A stretch of DNA of 64,000 bases. Source: Vibrio mediterranei. GTDB taxonomy: Bacteria > Pseudomonadota > Gammaproteobacteria > Enterobacterales > Vibrionaceae. The position numbers and the translations under genes are program-made. The stretch lies in NCBI RefSeq assembly GCF_900088415.1, contig NZ_FLLQ01000001.1, positions 1 to 64,000 of the forward strand. Direction: 5' to 3'. This document shows, piece after piece, positions 57,238 through 64,000 of this stretch (its first letter is position 1; every line of letters begins with the position of its first letter). Below the pieces are notes generated by a model that saw only the letters and a list, made by a program, of their open reading frames with translations, did no database searches and had not been told where the DNA came from.

Positions 57238-58380
57238 ATGACAGTGATGTCACTTGATACAGAACTCAATCACCAACATGTTTCGCCGGTGCCACCAAAA
57301 CCATTATTAGAAATCCGAGGACTGACGAAGGACTTCGGCGGCCATCTTGCGGTAGATAACATCGATCTTACGATCAACCAAGGTGAACTGTTTGCGCTAT
57401 TAGGCGCGTCGGGGTGCGGAAAATCAACCTTGCTACGAATGCTCGCTGGATTTGAACAACCAAGCGCAGGACAGATTATTCTTGATGGTGAAGATCTTGC
57501 CGATATCCCTCCATACAAACGACCTGTCAATATGATGTTTCAGTCCTATGCACTGTTTCCTCACATGACAGTAGAAAAGAACATTGCGTTTGGGTTAAAG
57601 CAAGACGGCATGCCAAGCCAAGAAATCGCTAGTACCGTTAAACATATGCTTGAGCTGGTCAGAATGACCGATTTCGCGAAGCGTAAACCGCACCAATTAT
57701 CTGGCGGTCAAAAACAACGTGTTGCACTCGCCAGAAGCTTAGCTAAAAAACCAAAACTACTTTTGCTAGATGAGCCAATGGGTGCTCTGGATAAAAACTT
57801 ACGCGAAAAAATGCAGCTTGAGGTGGTCGACATACTTGAAAGTGTGGGTGTTACTTGTGTGATGGTCACGCATGACCAAGAAGAAGCGATGACCATGGCA
57901 ACACGCATCGCAATTATGAACAAAGGCCAGTTTGTGCAAATTGGTTCTCCAGAAGCTATTTACGAGCATCCGAACTCGAAGTTTGCCGCGAAATTCATCG
58001 GCTCGGTCAATATTTTTGAGGGTGTTCTAGAAACCAATCTTAGCGATAAATCGACGGTTCGAACCCCAGACCTATCGAATGTGATTACTATTAATCATGG
58101 TATTTCAGGTGCTCCGGGTATCCCTTTGATGATAGCTGTTCGACCAGAAAAAATGACGCTATGTGACCATACCCATCACTCTAGTAATTCTTGTAGTGGG
58201 GTGGTGGAAGATATCGCCTATATGGGCAACCAATCCATTTACCATGTTCGTTTGGATTCCGGCAAGTTGGTCACTGCAACGCTACAAAACACGAGCCGTG
58301 TGAGAAAAGGTATGCCAACGTGGGAGCAAAGAGTCAATCTTTGCTGGGACATGGAAAGCTGCGTGGTACTGAAACTATGA
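57238..58380 (+). CDS. potG: Polyamine ABC importer ATPase (PotG type)
   Basis: The ATG at 57238 has a TTGGAG site and gives 380 residues. An earlier frame start at 57208 lies inside the hairpin. Walker A is GASGCGKST, the signature LSGGQKQRVALARSL and Walker B LLLLDEPMGALD, followed by a C-terminal TOBE domain. The fused domain order is that of PotA/PotG. Its stop overlaps the first permease start by ATGA. Confidence 0.9.
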   Translation: MTVMSLDTELNHQHVSPVPPKPLLEIRGLTKDFGGHLAVDNIDLTINQGELFALLGASGCGKSTLLRMLAGFEQPSAGQIILDGEDLADIPPYKRPVNMMFQSYALFPHMTVEKNIAFGLKQDGMPSQEIASTVKHMLELVRMTDFAKRKPHQLSGGQKQRVALARSLAKKPKLLLLDEPMGALDKNLREKMQLEVVDILESVGVTCVMVTHDQEEAMTMATRIAIMNKGQFVQIGSPEAIYEHPNSKFAAKFIGSVNIFEGVLETNLSDKSTVRTPDLSNVITINHGISGAPGIPLMIAVRPEKMTLCDHTHHSSNSCSGVVEDIAYMGNQSIYHVRLDSGKLVTATLQNTSRVRKGMPTWEQRVNLCWDMESCVVLKL

Positions 58381-59294
58381 AGAAACAAGCCAAACTCAAT
58401 ATTTGGCGTATTGTTCCCACGCCAAAGTGCTTATTGCTTGCTGTTCCCTACGGATGGTTACTGCTGTTCTTTCTATTGCCGTTTCTAATCGTATTCAAAA
58501 TCAGTTTTGCTGAAGCTCAAATATCGATTCCACCTTATTCTGAATTGCTTAGTTATGCTGAGCAGCAGTTGCAGCTGTTACTCAACGTCGGCAACTATCA
58601 ATATTTGATAGAAGATGACTTATACGCGTCGTCGTATTTACAGTCGATTCGTATTGCACTTATCTCTACATTACTCTGCTTAGTGATTGGTTTTCCGATT
58701 GCCTGGGCTATTGTTCATTCGAAGCCGTCAACTCGAAATGTGTTATTAATGCTGATCATATTGCCATCGTGGACCAGCTTTTTGATTCGTGTTTATGCTT
58801 GGATAGGAATACTTAAGAATAACGGCCTTCTGAACAATATGTTGATGACCTTTGGTGTTATTGAGGAACCGCTCAAGATATTGCACACAGATACTGCAGT
58901 CTATATTGGTATTATCTATACCTACTTACCCTTTATGGTTTTGCCTCTTTATACCGCATTGATGCGAGTGGATTACTCCTTACTGGAAGCGGCAAGTGAT
59001 CTCGGGGCGAAACCAGTAACAACACTATTCACGGTCCTCGTACCATTGACACGTGCCGGTATTATCGCAGGGTCGATGTTAGTGTTCATCCCTGCTGTGG
59101 GAGAGTTTGTTATACCTGAACTACTTGGCGGGCCTGATACAGTACTGATCGGTAAAGTCTTGTGGCAAGAGTTCTTTAACAACCGAGATTGGCCAGTCGC
59201 TTCGGCCGTAGCTATCGTAATGTTGCTTATTTTGATGTTGCCTATCTTATGGTTCCATCGTTATCAAAAACGTGAACTGGAGGCGCAAGCATGA
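58377..59294 (+). CDS. potH: Polyamine ABC importer permease (PotH type)
   Basis: The ATG at 58377 overlaps the ATPase stop. A longer frame to 58320 lies inside potG. The 305-residue product has six helices, the opening LLAVPYGWLLLFFLLPFLIVFKISFAE of PotH permeases, and the coupling loop EAASDLGAKPVTTLFTVLVP. It overlaps the second permease by ATGA. Confidence 0.9.
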   Translation: MKKQAKLNIWRIVPTPKCLLLAVPYGWLLLFFLLPFLIVFKISFAEAQISIPPYSELLSYAEQQLQLLLNVGNYQYLIEDDLYASSYLQSIRIALISTLLCLVIGFPIAWAIVHSKPSTRNVLLMLIILPSWTSFLIRVYAWIGILKNNGLLNNMLMTFGVIEEPLKILHTDTAVYIGIIYTYLPFMVLPLYTALMRVDYSLLEAASDLGAKPVTTLFTVLVPLTRAGIIAGSMLVFIPAVGEFVIPELLGGPDTVLIGKVLWQEFFNNRDWPVASAVAIVMLLILMLPILWFHRYQKRELEAQA

Positions 59295-60133
59295 ACGACA
59301 TTCCGGTCTATAACAGTAAACTGAAGTGGTGTATTTTGGCGGCGGGTTTTACCTTTCTCTATCTGCCAATCCTGATTCTGATTGTTTATTCATTTAACGA
59401 AAACCGATTGGTTACCGTATGGTCTGGTTTTTCGTTCAAATGGTATTTTGAGCTGTTAGAAGATGATCTGCTCATGGGCGGTGTGAAGCTGAGCCTGATG
59501 ATAGGCTTTTTATCAGCCAGCGCGGCTGTTGTTCTAGGTACTATTGCTGCATTTGTATTGAACCGCTTTGGGAAATTTAAAGGTGAAACTGGGTTTGCCT
59601 TTATGATCACGGCACCCTTGGTTATGCCAGAGGTTATTACAGGTCTTTCTCTACTATTGTTATTCATTGCAATGGGACAAGTGTTTGACCTCTTTAGCCA
59701 GCGAGGCATGATGACCATTTGGATTGCCCATGTAACTTTCTGTACGGCTTATGTCACGGTAGTAGTGAGTTCTCGACTTCAAGAAGTCGATCGTTCTATC
59801 GAAGAAGCTGCTATGGACTTGGGAGCGCCACCTTGGAAAGTGTTCTTACAGATAACGCTGCCTTCGATTGCACCCGCTATTTTGGCGGGGTGGTTATTAG
59901 CGTTTACCTTGTCATTAGATGACTTAGTGATTGCGAGCTTCGTATCTGGTCCGAGTGCGACAACATTACCTATGGTGGTATTCTCAAGTGTCCGTTTAGG
60001 TGTTAGCCCTAAAATCAATGCATTAGCAACACTGACCATATTAGCAGTGTCTTGTGCCACGTTTATTGCGTGGTGGTTGATGGCAAAGGCGGAAAAGCGT
60101 AGGCTGCTTGAAATGAAAATGAGTCAACAATAG
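59291..60133 (+). CDS. potI: Polyamine ABC importer permease (PotI type)
   Basis: A 280-residue permease with six helices. It has the family pieces LPILILIVYSFNENRLVTVWSGFS and the coupling loop EAAMDLGAPPWKVFLQITLP, followed by LDDLVIASFVSGP. It forms the channel with the PotH-type subunit and is followed 50 bp later by a PuuR-like regulator gene on the same strand, so the regulator may be part of the operon. Confidence 0.9.
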   Translation: MNDIPVYNSKLKWCILAAGFTFLYLPILILIVYSFNENRLVTVWSGFSFKWYFELLEDDLLMGGVKLSLMIGFLSASAAVVLGTIAAFVLNRFGKFKGETGFAFMITAPLVMPEVITGLSLLLLFIAMGQVFDLFSQRGMMTIWIAHVTFCTAYVTVVVSSRLQEVDRSIEEAAMDLGAPPWKVFLQITLPSIAPAILAGWLLAFTLSLDDLVIASFVSGPSATTLPMVVFSSVRLGVSPKINALATLTILAVSCATFIAWWLMAKAEKRRLLEMKMSQQ

Positions 60134-60183
60134 TTCAGCAAGTAGCTGATGCTAAGTAATCGGTTCTAATTTGGGAGAAAGAC

Positions 60184-60726
60184 ATGGATGTAGGTAAGCA
60201 ACTAAAAACAATTCGTACCATGCGAGGGATGTCACAGCGTGAACTCGCTAAACGAAGTGGTGTCACCAACTCCATGATCTCTCAAATAGAACAGAACTTA
60301 GTAAACCCCTCCGTTGGCTCTTTGAAAAAGATCCTCGACGCTATACCAATCTCAATGGGAGAGTTCTTCACCCTCGACGTTGAGCCTAAAGATGACATCT
60401 TTTTTAGTGCGGAGCAGATGGCGGATTTAGGGGATGGACAGATAAAAATGTTGCTAGTTGGTGCAAAGCGAGAAGGTCGCCAATTAGCAGTCTTAAGAGA
60501 AATCTATCCGCCAGGCTCAGATACTGGTACTGACTTCATTGAGCATGATGGAGAAGAGGGTGGCGTCATAATTCGCGGAGAGATTGAGATTACGGTTGGT
60601 AGCCATACCAGAGTATTGAAGGCGGGCGACTCGTATTACTTTGAAACTCGCAAACCACATCGCTTCCGCAACAAGGGAAAGGTCGAATGTGAACTTATTA
60701 GTGCGGCGACACCTCCAACTTTCTAA
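60184..60726 (+). CDS. PuuR-like regulator 1 (XRE HTH plus cupin)
   Basis: A 180-residue protein. The N-terminal XRE helix-turn-helix (RGMSQRELAKRSGVTNSMISQIE) is joined to a C-terminal cupin (VIIRGEIEITVG ... GDSYYFETRKPHRFRN). The same architecture and size as E. coli PuuR, which represses putrescine use genes and is released by putrescine. It is a paralogue of the protein at 63026. A terminator follows directly. Confidence 0.88.
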   Translation: MDVGKQLKTIRTMRGMSQRELAKRSGVTNSMISQIEQNLVNPSVGSLKKILDAIPISMGEFFTLDVEPKDDIFFSAEQMADLGDGQIKMLLVGAKREGRQLAVLREIYPPGSDTGTDFIEHDGEEGGVIIRGEIEITVGSHTRVLKAGDSYYFETRKPHRFRNKGKVECELISAATPPTF

Positions 60727-60746
60727 ATCTATCCCTCCTGTTACTT

Positions 60747-60774
60747 ATGGCGAAGCTATGCTTCGCCATTTTTC
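60747..60774 (+). terminator. Rho-independent terminator of the polyamine operon
   Basis: A 10-bp perfect stem (ATGGCGAAGC / GCTTCGCCAT) with a three-base loop and five T residues, 21 bp after the regulator stop. Confidence 0.85.
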
Positions 60775-60935
60775 ATTCCTACAAACTATTACGAACTCAT
60801 TCAAAGCAGGACAAAGAATAAGTATATTTCACTTATTGATTTGTAAATAATAATTGTTATTCCTATGCCGTCGTATAGTTAGCTGCGAACCTATATAGAC
60901 ATTTAACCTATCATTTACATTAATAAATAATAACA

Positions 60936-61466
60936 ATGAAAAAATACATATTCACTTTGTTGTCGTTCATGCTATTTGGTTGCTCTACGACGCCACCTGC
61001 GTCTACTGTTGAGTACCAGAAACACTCGTTTGTCTATGACACTACATTGACTTCGTTTCATTGGCAGGGTGGGTATTCCACTTCGGTTAACAATAAACAT
61101 AAAATCGAACTTGTTCGAGGTCTAGTGTATGAAGGCTCACACGCAAACCTCACATTTGAATTTGATACTACCCCCTTTCGCGTGAAGAACCTTGAGCTGT
61201 CTGACGAGGGGAACAAATCGGTGATTGTGATGCCACGAGTAGGGGCGTCATCAACCAAGAGTGGAAAAGTTCGTAACACGTTTAAACTCAGCTGTGCCGA
61301 TCTGGATGCATTGCCAACCCTAGACACCGCTTATTTGTCAGTTATCGAAGGAAAGTCGAAAAAGCAACATAAGTTGCAGGGCAGCCCCTTAGCCGATTTC
61401 CTAAAAGAGATTCATGACTACTGTCATATGAGTAACAATGGTCAAACAGCTTACGCTCAGCGTTAG
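60936..61466 (+). CDS. Lipoprotein of unknown function (176 aa)
   Basis: The product has a lipobox (LFGC, Cys16) followed by STTPPAS, then a strand-rich body with cysteines in LSCADLDAL and DYCHMS that could form a disulfide. No domain recognised. The ribosome site is poor. It is a single gene after the polyamine operon terminator and convergent with puuC, so a link to polyamines is not implied. Confidence 0.65.
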   Translation: MKKYIFTLLSFMLFGCSTTPPASTVEYQKHSFVYDTTLTSFHWQGGYSTSVNNKHKIELVRGLVYEGSHANLTFEFDTTPFRVKNLELSDEGNKSVIVMPRVGASSTKSGKVRNTFKLSCADLDALPTLDTAYLSVIEGKSKKQHKLQGSPLADFLKEIHDYCHMSNNGQTAYAQR

Positions 61467-61490
61467 GTTATTTTGGTAGAGTTTAATAAT

Positions 61491-61514
61491 AAGGCCTAGC
61501 GTTAGCTAGGCCTT
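61491..61514. terminator. Hairpin between lipoprotein gene and puuC
   Basis: A perfect 10-bp stem (AAGGCCTAGC / GCTAGGCCTT) with a GTTA loop, between converging genes. It is followed by short T-rich sequence on the plus strand. Confidence 0.65.
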
Positions 61515-61520
61515 GTCATT

Positions 61521-63008
61521 TTAGTCTAATTCAATCCAAGTTGATTTTACTTCAGTGTACTTATGCAGCGCATGCAGCGACTTATCACGACCGTTACCAC
61601 TTTGCTTGTAGCCACCAAACGGCATGGTCATGTCACCACCGTCCCAGTTATTTACGAATACCGTTCCCGCTCTTAATGCACGAGAGCATTTAATGGCTGT
61701 TGACATGTCAGATGTCCAAATACCTGCCGCCAACCCGTATTCGCTATCGTTAGCAAGTTGGATCGCTTCATTAATCGAGTCAAAACTAGTAACACATAGA
61801 ACGGGCCCAAAAATCTCTTCTTTATAGATGCGCATATTGGGTGTGACATCAGTAAACAAGGCGGGTTGAATAAAGAAACCATCGGTGTTGCTCATTGCGG
61901 GCTTACCACCGTAAGCTAGTGTTGCTCCTTCTGTCTGACCAATGTCGATGTAACTTAATACACGCTCATACTGTGCAGCATCTACTATCGCACCGACCCG
62001 CGTATCACTCTCAAGAGGATCGGCAGGCTGCCAATTCGCCATGTATTTCTTAACCAGTTCAATAAACTCATCTTTAATAGAGGAATGAACCAAAAGTCGT
62101 GAACCTGCTGTACACACTTCCCCTTGGTTGTAACAGATAGCGGAGGCGGCGGTTGCAGCAGCTTTTTCTATATCTTTAACGTCGTGATGTACAATGTGGG
62201 GGCTCTTGCCGCCACATTCCATAAATGCACGTTTTAGGTTGGATTCACCCGCGAAAGATAACAGCTTTTTACCTACGGCGGTTGAACCAGTAAAAGTGAT
62301 ACAATCGACATCGTTGTGAAGCGCTAATGCTTGTCCTGCCTCATGGCCAAAGCCAGGTAGTACTTGAAACACTCCGTCTGGAATACCTGCTTGTTTGGCC
62401 AAGTCGGCGAGCAAAATAGCGGTGAGAGGTGATTTCTCAGAAGGCTTCACAATAACTGAATTACCGGTTGCTAATGCGGGCCCAATCTTCCAAGCCGCCA
62501 TAACTGTAGGGAAGTTCCAAGGTACGATTGCCGCAACGACACCTAGTGCCTCGTGAGTCACAAGTGCTAATGCTCCTTCTGTTACTGGGGCTACTTCATC
62601 ATATACTTTGTCTATGGCTTCTGCGTTCCATTGAATGCAGCGCGCGGTAGCCGGCGCGTCATATCCCATTGCATCTGATATCGGTTTACCCATATCGAGT
62701 GACTCGAGAAGGGCAAACTCTTCTTTATGTTCGTCAATGAGCTTAGCGTAGTTAAGTAGGATCGCTTTACGCTCTGCTGGTGGTAGACCGCACCAGACAC
62801 GGCTCTCAAACGCTTGGCGAGCAGCATTTACGGCAATCTCAACATCTTTATCTGTGCAGCGGGCGACATGCGCCAATAGGTGACCTGTTGCCGGGTTAAT
62901 GATTTCAAACGTATCGCCGGAGACTGAATCAACAAAGTGTCCGTTGATAAAGGCCTGAGTACGAAAACTCAACGCTTCGGCTTTATCATGCCAAGTCATA
63001 GTGTCCAT
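61521..63008 (-). CDS. puuC: Gamma-glutamyl-gamma-aminobutyraldehyde dehydrogenase
   Basis: The start at 63008 follows an AAGG site and gives 495 residues, exactly the length of E. coli PuuC. A frame to 63065 would overlap the upstream regulator gene. The aldehyde dehydrogenase landmarks are present: IVPWNFPTVMAAWKIGPALA, the Glu in MECGGKSPHIV, the catalytic Cys in YNQGEVCTAGSRLL near residue 300, and the PuuC-type ending GGYKQSGNGRDKSLHALHKY. It oxidises the aldehyde made by PuuB, using NAD(P). It follows the second PuuR-like gene in one operon. Confidence 0.92.
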   Translation of the reverse strand: MDTMTWHDKAEALSFRTQAFINGHFVDSVSGDTFEIINPATGHLLAHVARCTDKDVEIAVNAARQAFESRVWCGLPPAERKAILLNYAKLIDEHKEEFALLESLDMGKPISDAMGYDAPATARCIQWNAEAIDKVYDEVAPVTEGALALVTHEALGVVAAIVPWNFPTVMAAWKIGPALATGNSVIVKPSEKSPLTAILLADLAKQAGIPDGVFQVLPGFGHEAGQALALHNDVDCITFTGSTAVGKKLLSFAGESNLKRAFMECGGKSPHIVHHDVKDIEKAAATAASAICYNQGEVCTAGSRLLVHSSIKDEFIELVKKYMANWQPADPLESDTRVGAIVDAAQYERVLSYIDIGQTEGATLAYGGKPAMSNTDGFFIQPALFTDVTPNMRIYKEEIFGPVLCVTSFDSINEAIQLANDSEYGLAAGIWTSDMSTAIKCSRALRAGTVFVNNWDGGDMTMPFGGYKQSGNGRDKSLHALHKYTEVKSTWIELD

Positions 63009-63025
63009 ATTGTTTACCTTCTTCC

Positions 63026-63574
63026 TTAAAAACTGGCTGGTGAGTTTGCACTGACAATGATGCAATCAATATCAGAAGTATTTCTAAATCGGTGAGTACG
63101 TGTACTGTCGAAATAATAGCTGTCGCCTTCATGTAGAACGACGACTTCACTGTCGACCGTGAGCTCTAACTCGCCTTGAACAATAACACCGCATTCTTGA
63201 CCTTCGTGAGCGAGCATCTCATCTCCGGTGTCTGCACCTGGAGCGAGGGTTTCTCTCAACATGCCAATTTGCCTGTCGTCGTGATAGTGACCTATCTGGC
63301 GATAGCTGATCTTTCCTCGGCCTATTTCTGGTTGTTGCTGTTTGCGTGAAAAAAACTGATCAGGCTTTGGTTCATCAACAGCAAAAAACTCCGCCATAGA
63401 TGAAGGGATCTTGCTAAGTAGTTTACTCAGCGACGCGACAGAAGGGCTTACGGCGTTACTTTCAATCTGAGAAATGAATCCATTGGTCACGCCGGCTCTT
63501 TTGGCTAACTCACGCTGTGATAAGCCTGCACGTTCTCTTAGTGCTTTAAACCTTGGTCCTATTTCTGTTTCCAT
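63026..63574 (-). CDS. puuR: PuuR-like regulator 2 (XRE HTH plus cupin)
   Basis: A 182-residue regulator with HTH AGLSQRELAKRAGVTNGFISQIE and a C-terminal cupin (VIVQGELELTVDS ... GDSYYFDSTRTHRFRN). It is a clear paralogue of the protein at 60184. Being next to puuC, as in the E. coli puu cluster, it is the better match for PuuR. It is divergent from a class III aminotransferase gene, and three copies of an octamer lie between them. Confidence 0.88.
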   Translation of the reverse strand: METEIGPRFKALRERAGLSQRELAKRAGVTNGFISQIESNAVSPSVASLSKLLSKIPSSMAEFFAVDEPKPDQFFSRKQQQPEIGRGKISYRQIGHYHDDRQIGMLRETLAPGADTGDEMLAHEGQECGVIVQGELELTVDSEVVVLHEGDSYYFDSTRTHRFRNTSDIDCIIVSANSPASF

Positions 63575-63612
63575 TAGGCGAAATCTCCAACTCTTCCCTT
63601 TGTGATTAGTAA

Positions 63613-63769
63613 ACTAAACACAATCCTAGCTCACTAAACAGAAAAAACCAGCAAATGTTTATAATTTAATCATTGAATAGGCAAATAAAACGTTATATAG
63701 TCAATTTTGTTCATTATTTAATAACATTGCATTTACATGTTGTAGTTCGAGTGTCTAGCGGTGTTTAGT
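63613..63769. promoter_or_regulatory. Three copies of ACTAAACA in the divergent promoter region
   Basis: ACTAAACA occurs at 63613-63620 and 63633-63640, exactly 20 bp apart, and inverted (TGTTTAGT) at 63762-63769. All lie between the puuR-like gene and the aminotransferase. This is a candidate binding motif for the divergent PuuR-like regulator. It is supported only by repetition and position. Confidence 0.35.
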
Positions 63770-63811
63770 AAAAGAAACAATGCTGTTCAGCATTTTTAGT
63801 TGGAGTGCACG

Positions 63812-64000
63812 ATGCAAGGTATAAACAAGCAAGGTACAACTAGTTCAGGAAATATGGATGCTTTTTGGATGCCGTTTACTGCTAACTCGCAGTTTAAATC
63901 AGCGCCACGCATGTTAGTTTCCGCTGAAGGGATGTACTACACGTCAGAAGATAAACGCAAGATACTCGATGGTACAGCAGGTCTATGGTGCTGTAATGCA
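63812..64000 (+). CDS. Class III aminotransferase (beta-alanine/omega-amino acid-pyruvate type), N-terminal part
   Basis: The frame opens with ATG at 63812 (GGAG seven bases upstream) and runs off the window after 63 codons. The sequence DAFWMPFTANSQFK ... KRKILDGTAGLWCCNA is the typical N-terminus of omega-amino acid-pyruvate aminotransferases. It is divergent from the puuR-like/puuC operon, suggesting use in the later steps of diamine breakdown (beta-alanine or GABA). Confidence 0.8.
   Translation, partial: MQGINKQGTTSSGNMDAFWMPFTANSQFKSAPRMLVSAEGMYYTSEDKRKILDGTAGLWCCNA

Overview
The window looks like chromosomal DNA of a marine gammaproteobacterium, most likely a Vibrio or close relative. 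This rests on gene content: yejABEF, roxA, pstSCAB, a PACE efflux gene, a CBP-like oligosaccharide ABC importer with glycosidases, and a Puu/Spu polyamine locus, all in moderately AT-rich DNA. No rRNA, tRNA, insertion sequence or CRISPR array was recognised.

Layout. 1-1200: a periplasmic binding protein and the start of a sensor kinase (minus strand), cut by the window edge. 1400-4060: a small accessory island with micro-ORFs, small unknown genes, an array of short hairpins, one copy of a dispersed ~110-bp repeat, and a catalytic-domain-only tyrosine recombinase. 4269-8040: an MBL-fold hydrolase / glutaredoxin 2 / MFS efflux operon divergent from a LysR regulator. 8041-8560: two more copies of the ~110-bp repeat. 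8559-10694: a small unknown gene and an ABC exporter. 11050-25186: an oligosaccharide (probably beta-glucan) utilisation locus with a complete Opp/CBP-type importer, a cytoplasmic GH3 exo-glucosidase, a LacI regulator, a second binding protein without its own permease, a GH63-like hydrolase and a periplasmic esterase. 25232-27883: LysR/PACE pair and a PAS-GGDEF diguanylate cyclase with a Cys/His-rich tail. 28057-33613: yejABEF peptide importer. 33688-37114: two beta-barrel proteins, a lipoprotein and a LysR regulator. 37272-44046: chemoreceptor, yjiGH, an MFS transporter, roxA and a DUF3313-like lipoprotein. 44096-50159: pstSCAB, divergent from a two-component system whose response regulator carries an ArsR-like winged helix. 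50318-64000: polyamine catabolism and uptake, with two glutamine-synthetase-like ligases in divergent operons, the oxidase PuuB, aminotransferase, PotFGHI-type importer, two PuuR-like regulators, PuuC and the start of a second class III aminotransferase.

How the genes work together. In the sugar locus, oligosaccharides captured by either binding protein would enter through one permease/ATPase set and be cut inside the cell by the GH3 enzyme, under LacI control. In the polyamine locus, imported putrescine would be glutamylated, oxidised by PuuB and then PuuC, or transaminated directly. The final hydrolase PuuD is not in the window. Both import operons carry an intrinsic hairpin just after the binding-protein gene, which would favour excess binding protein.

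The least explained parts are the 1400-4060 island with its hairpin array, the ~110-bp repeat family, the perfect hairpin in the pstS leader, and the regulatory two-component system next to pst.
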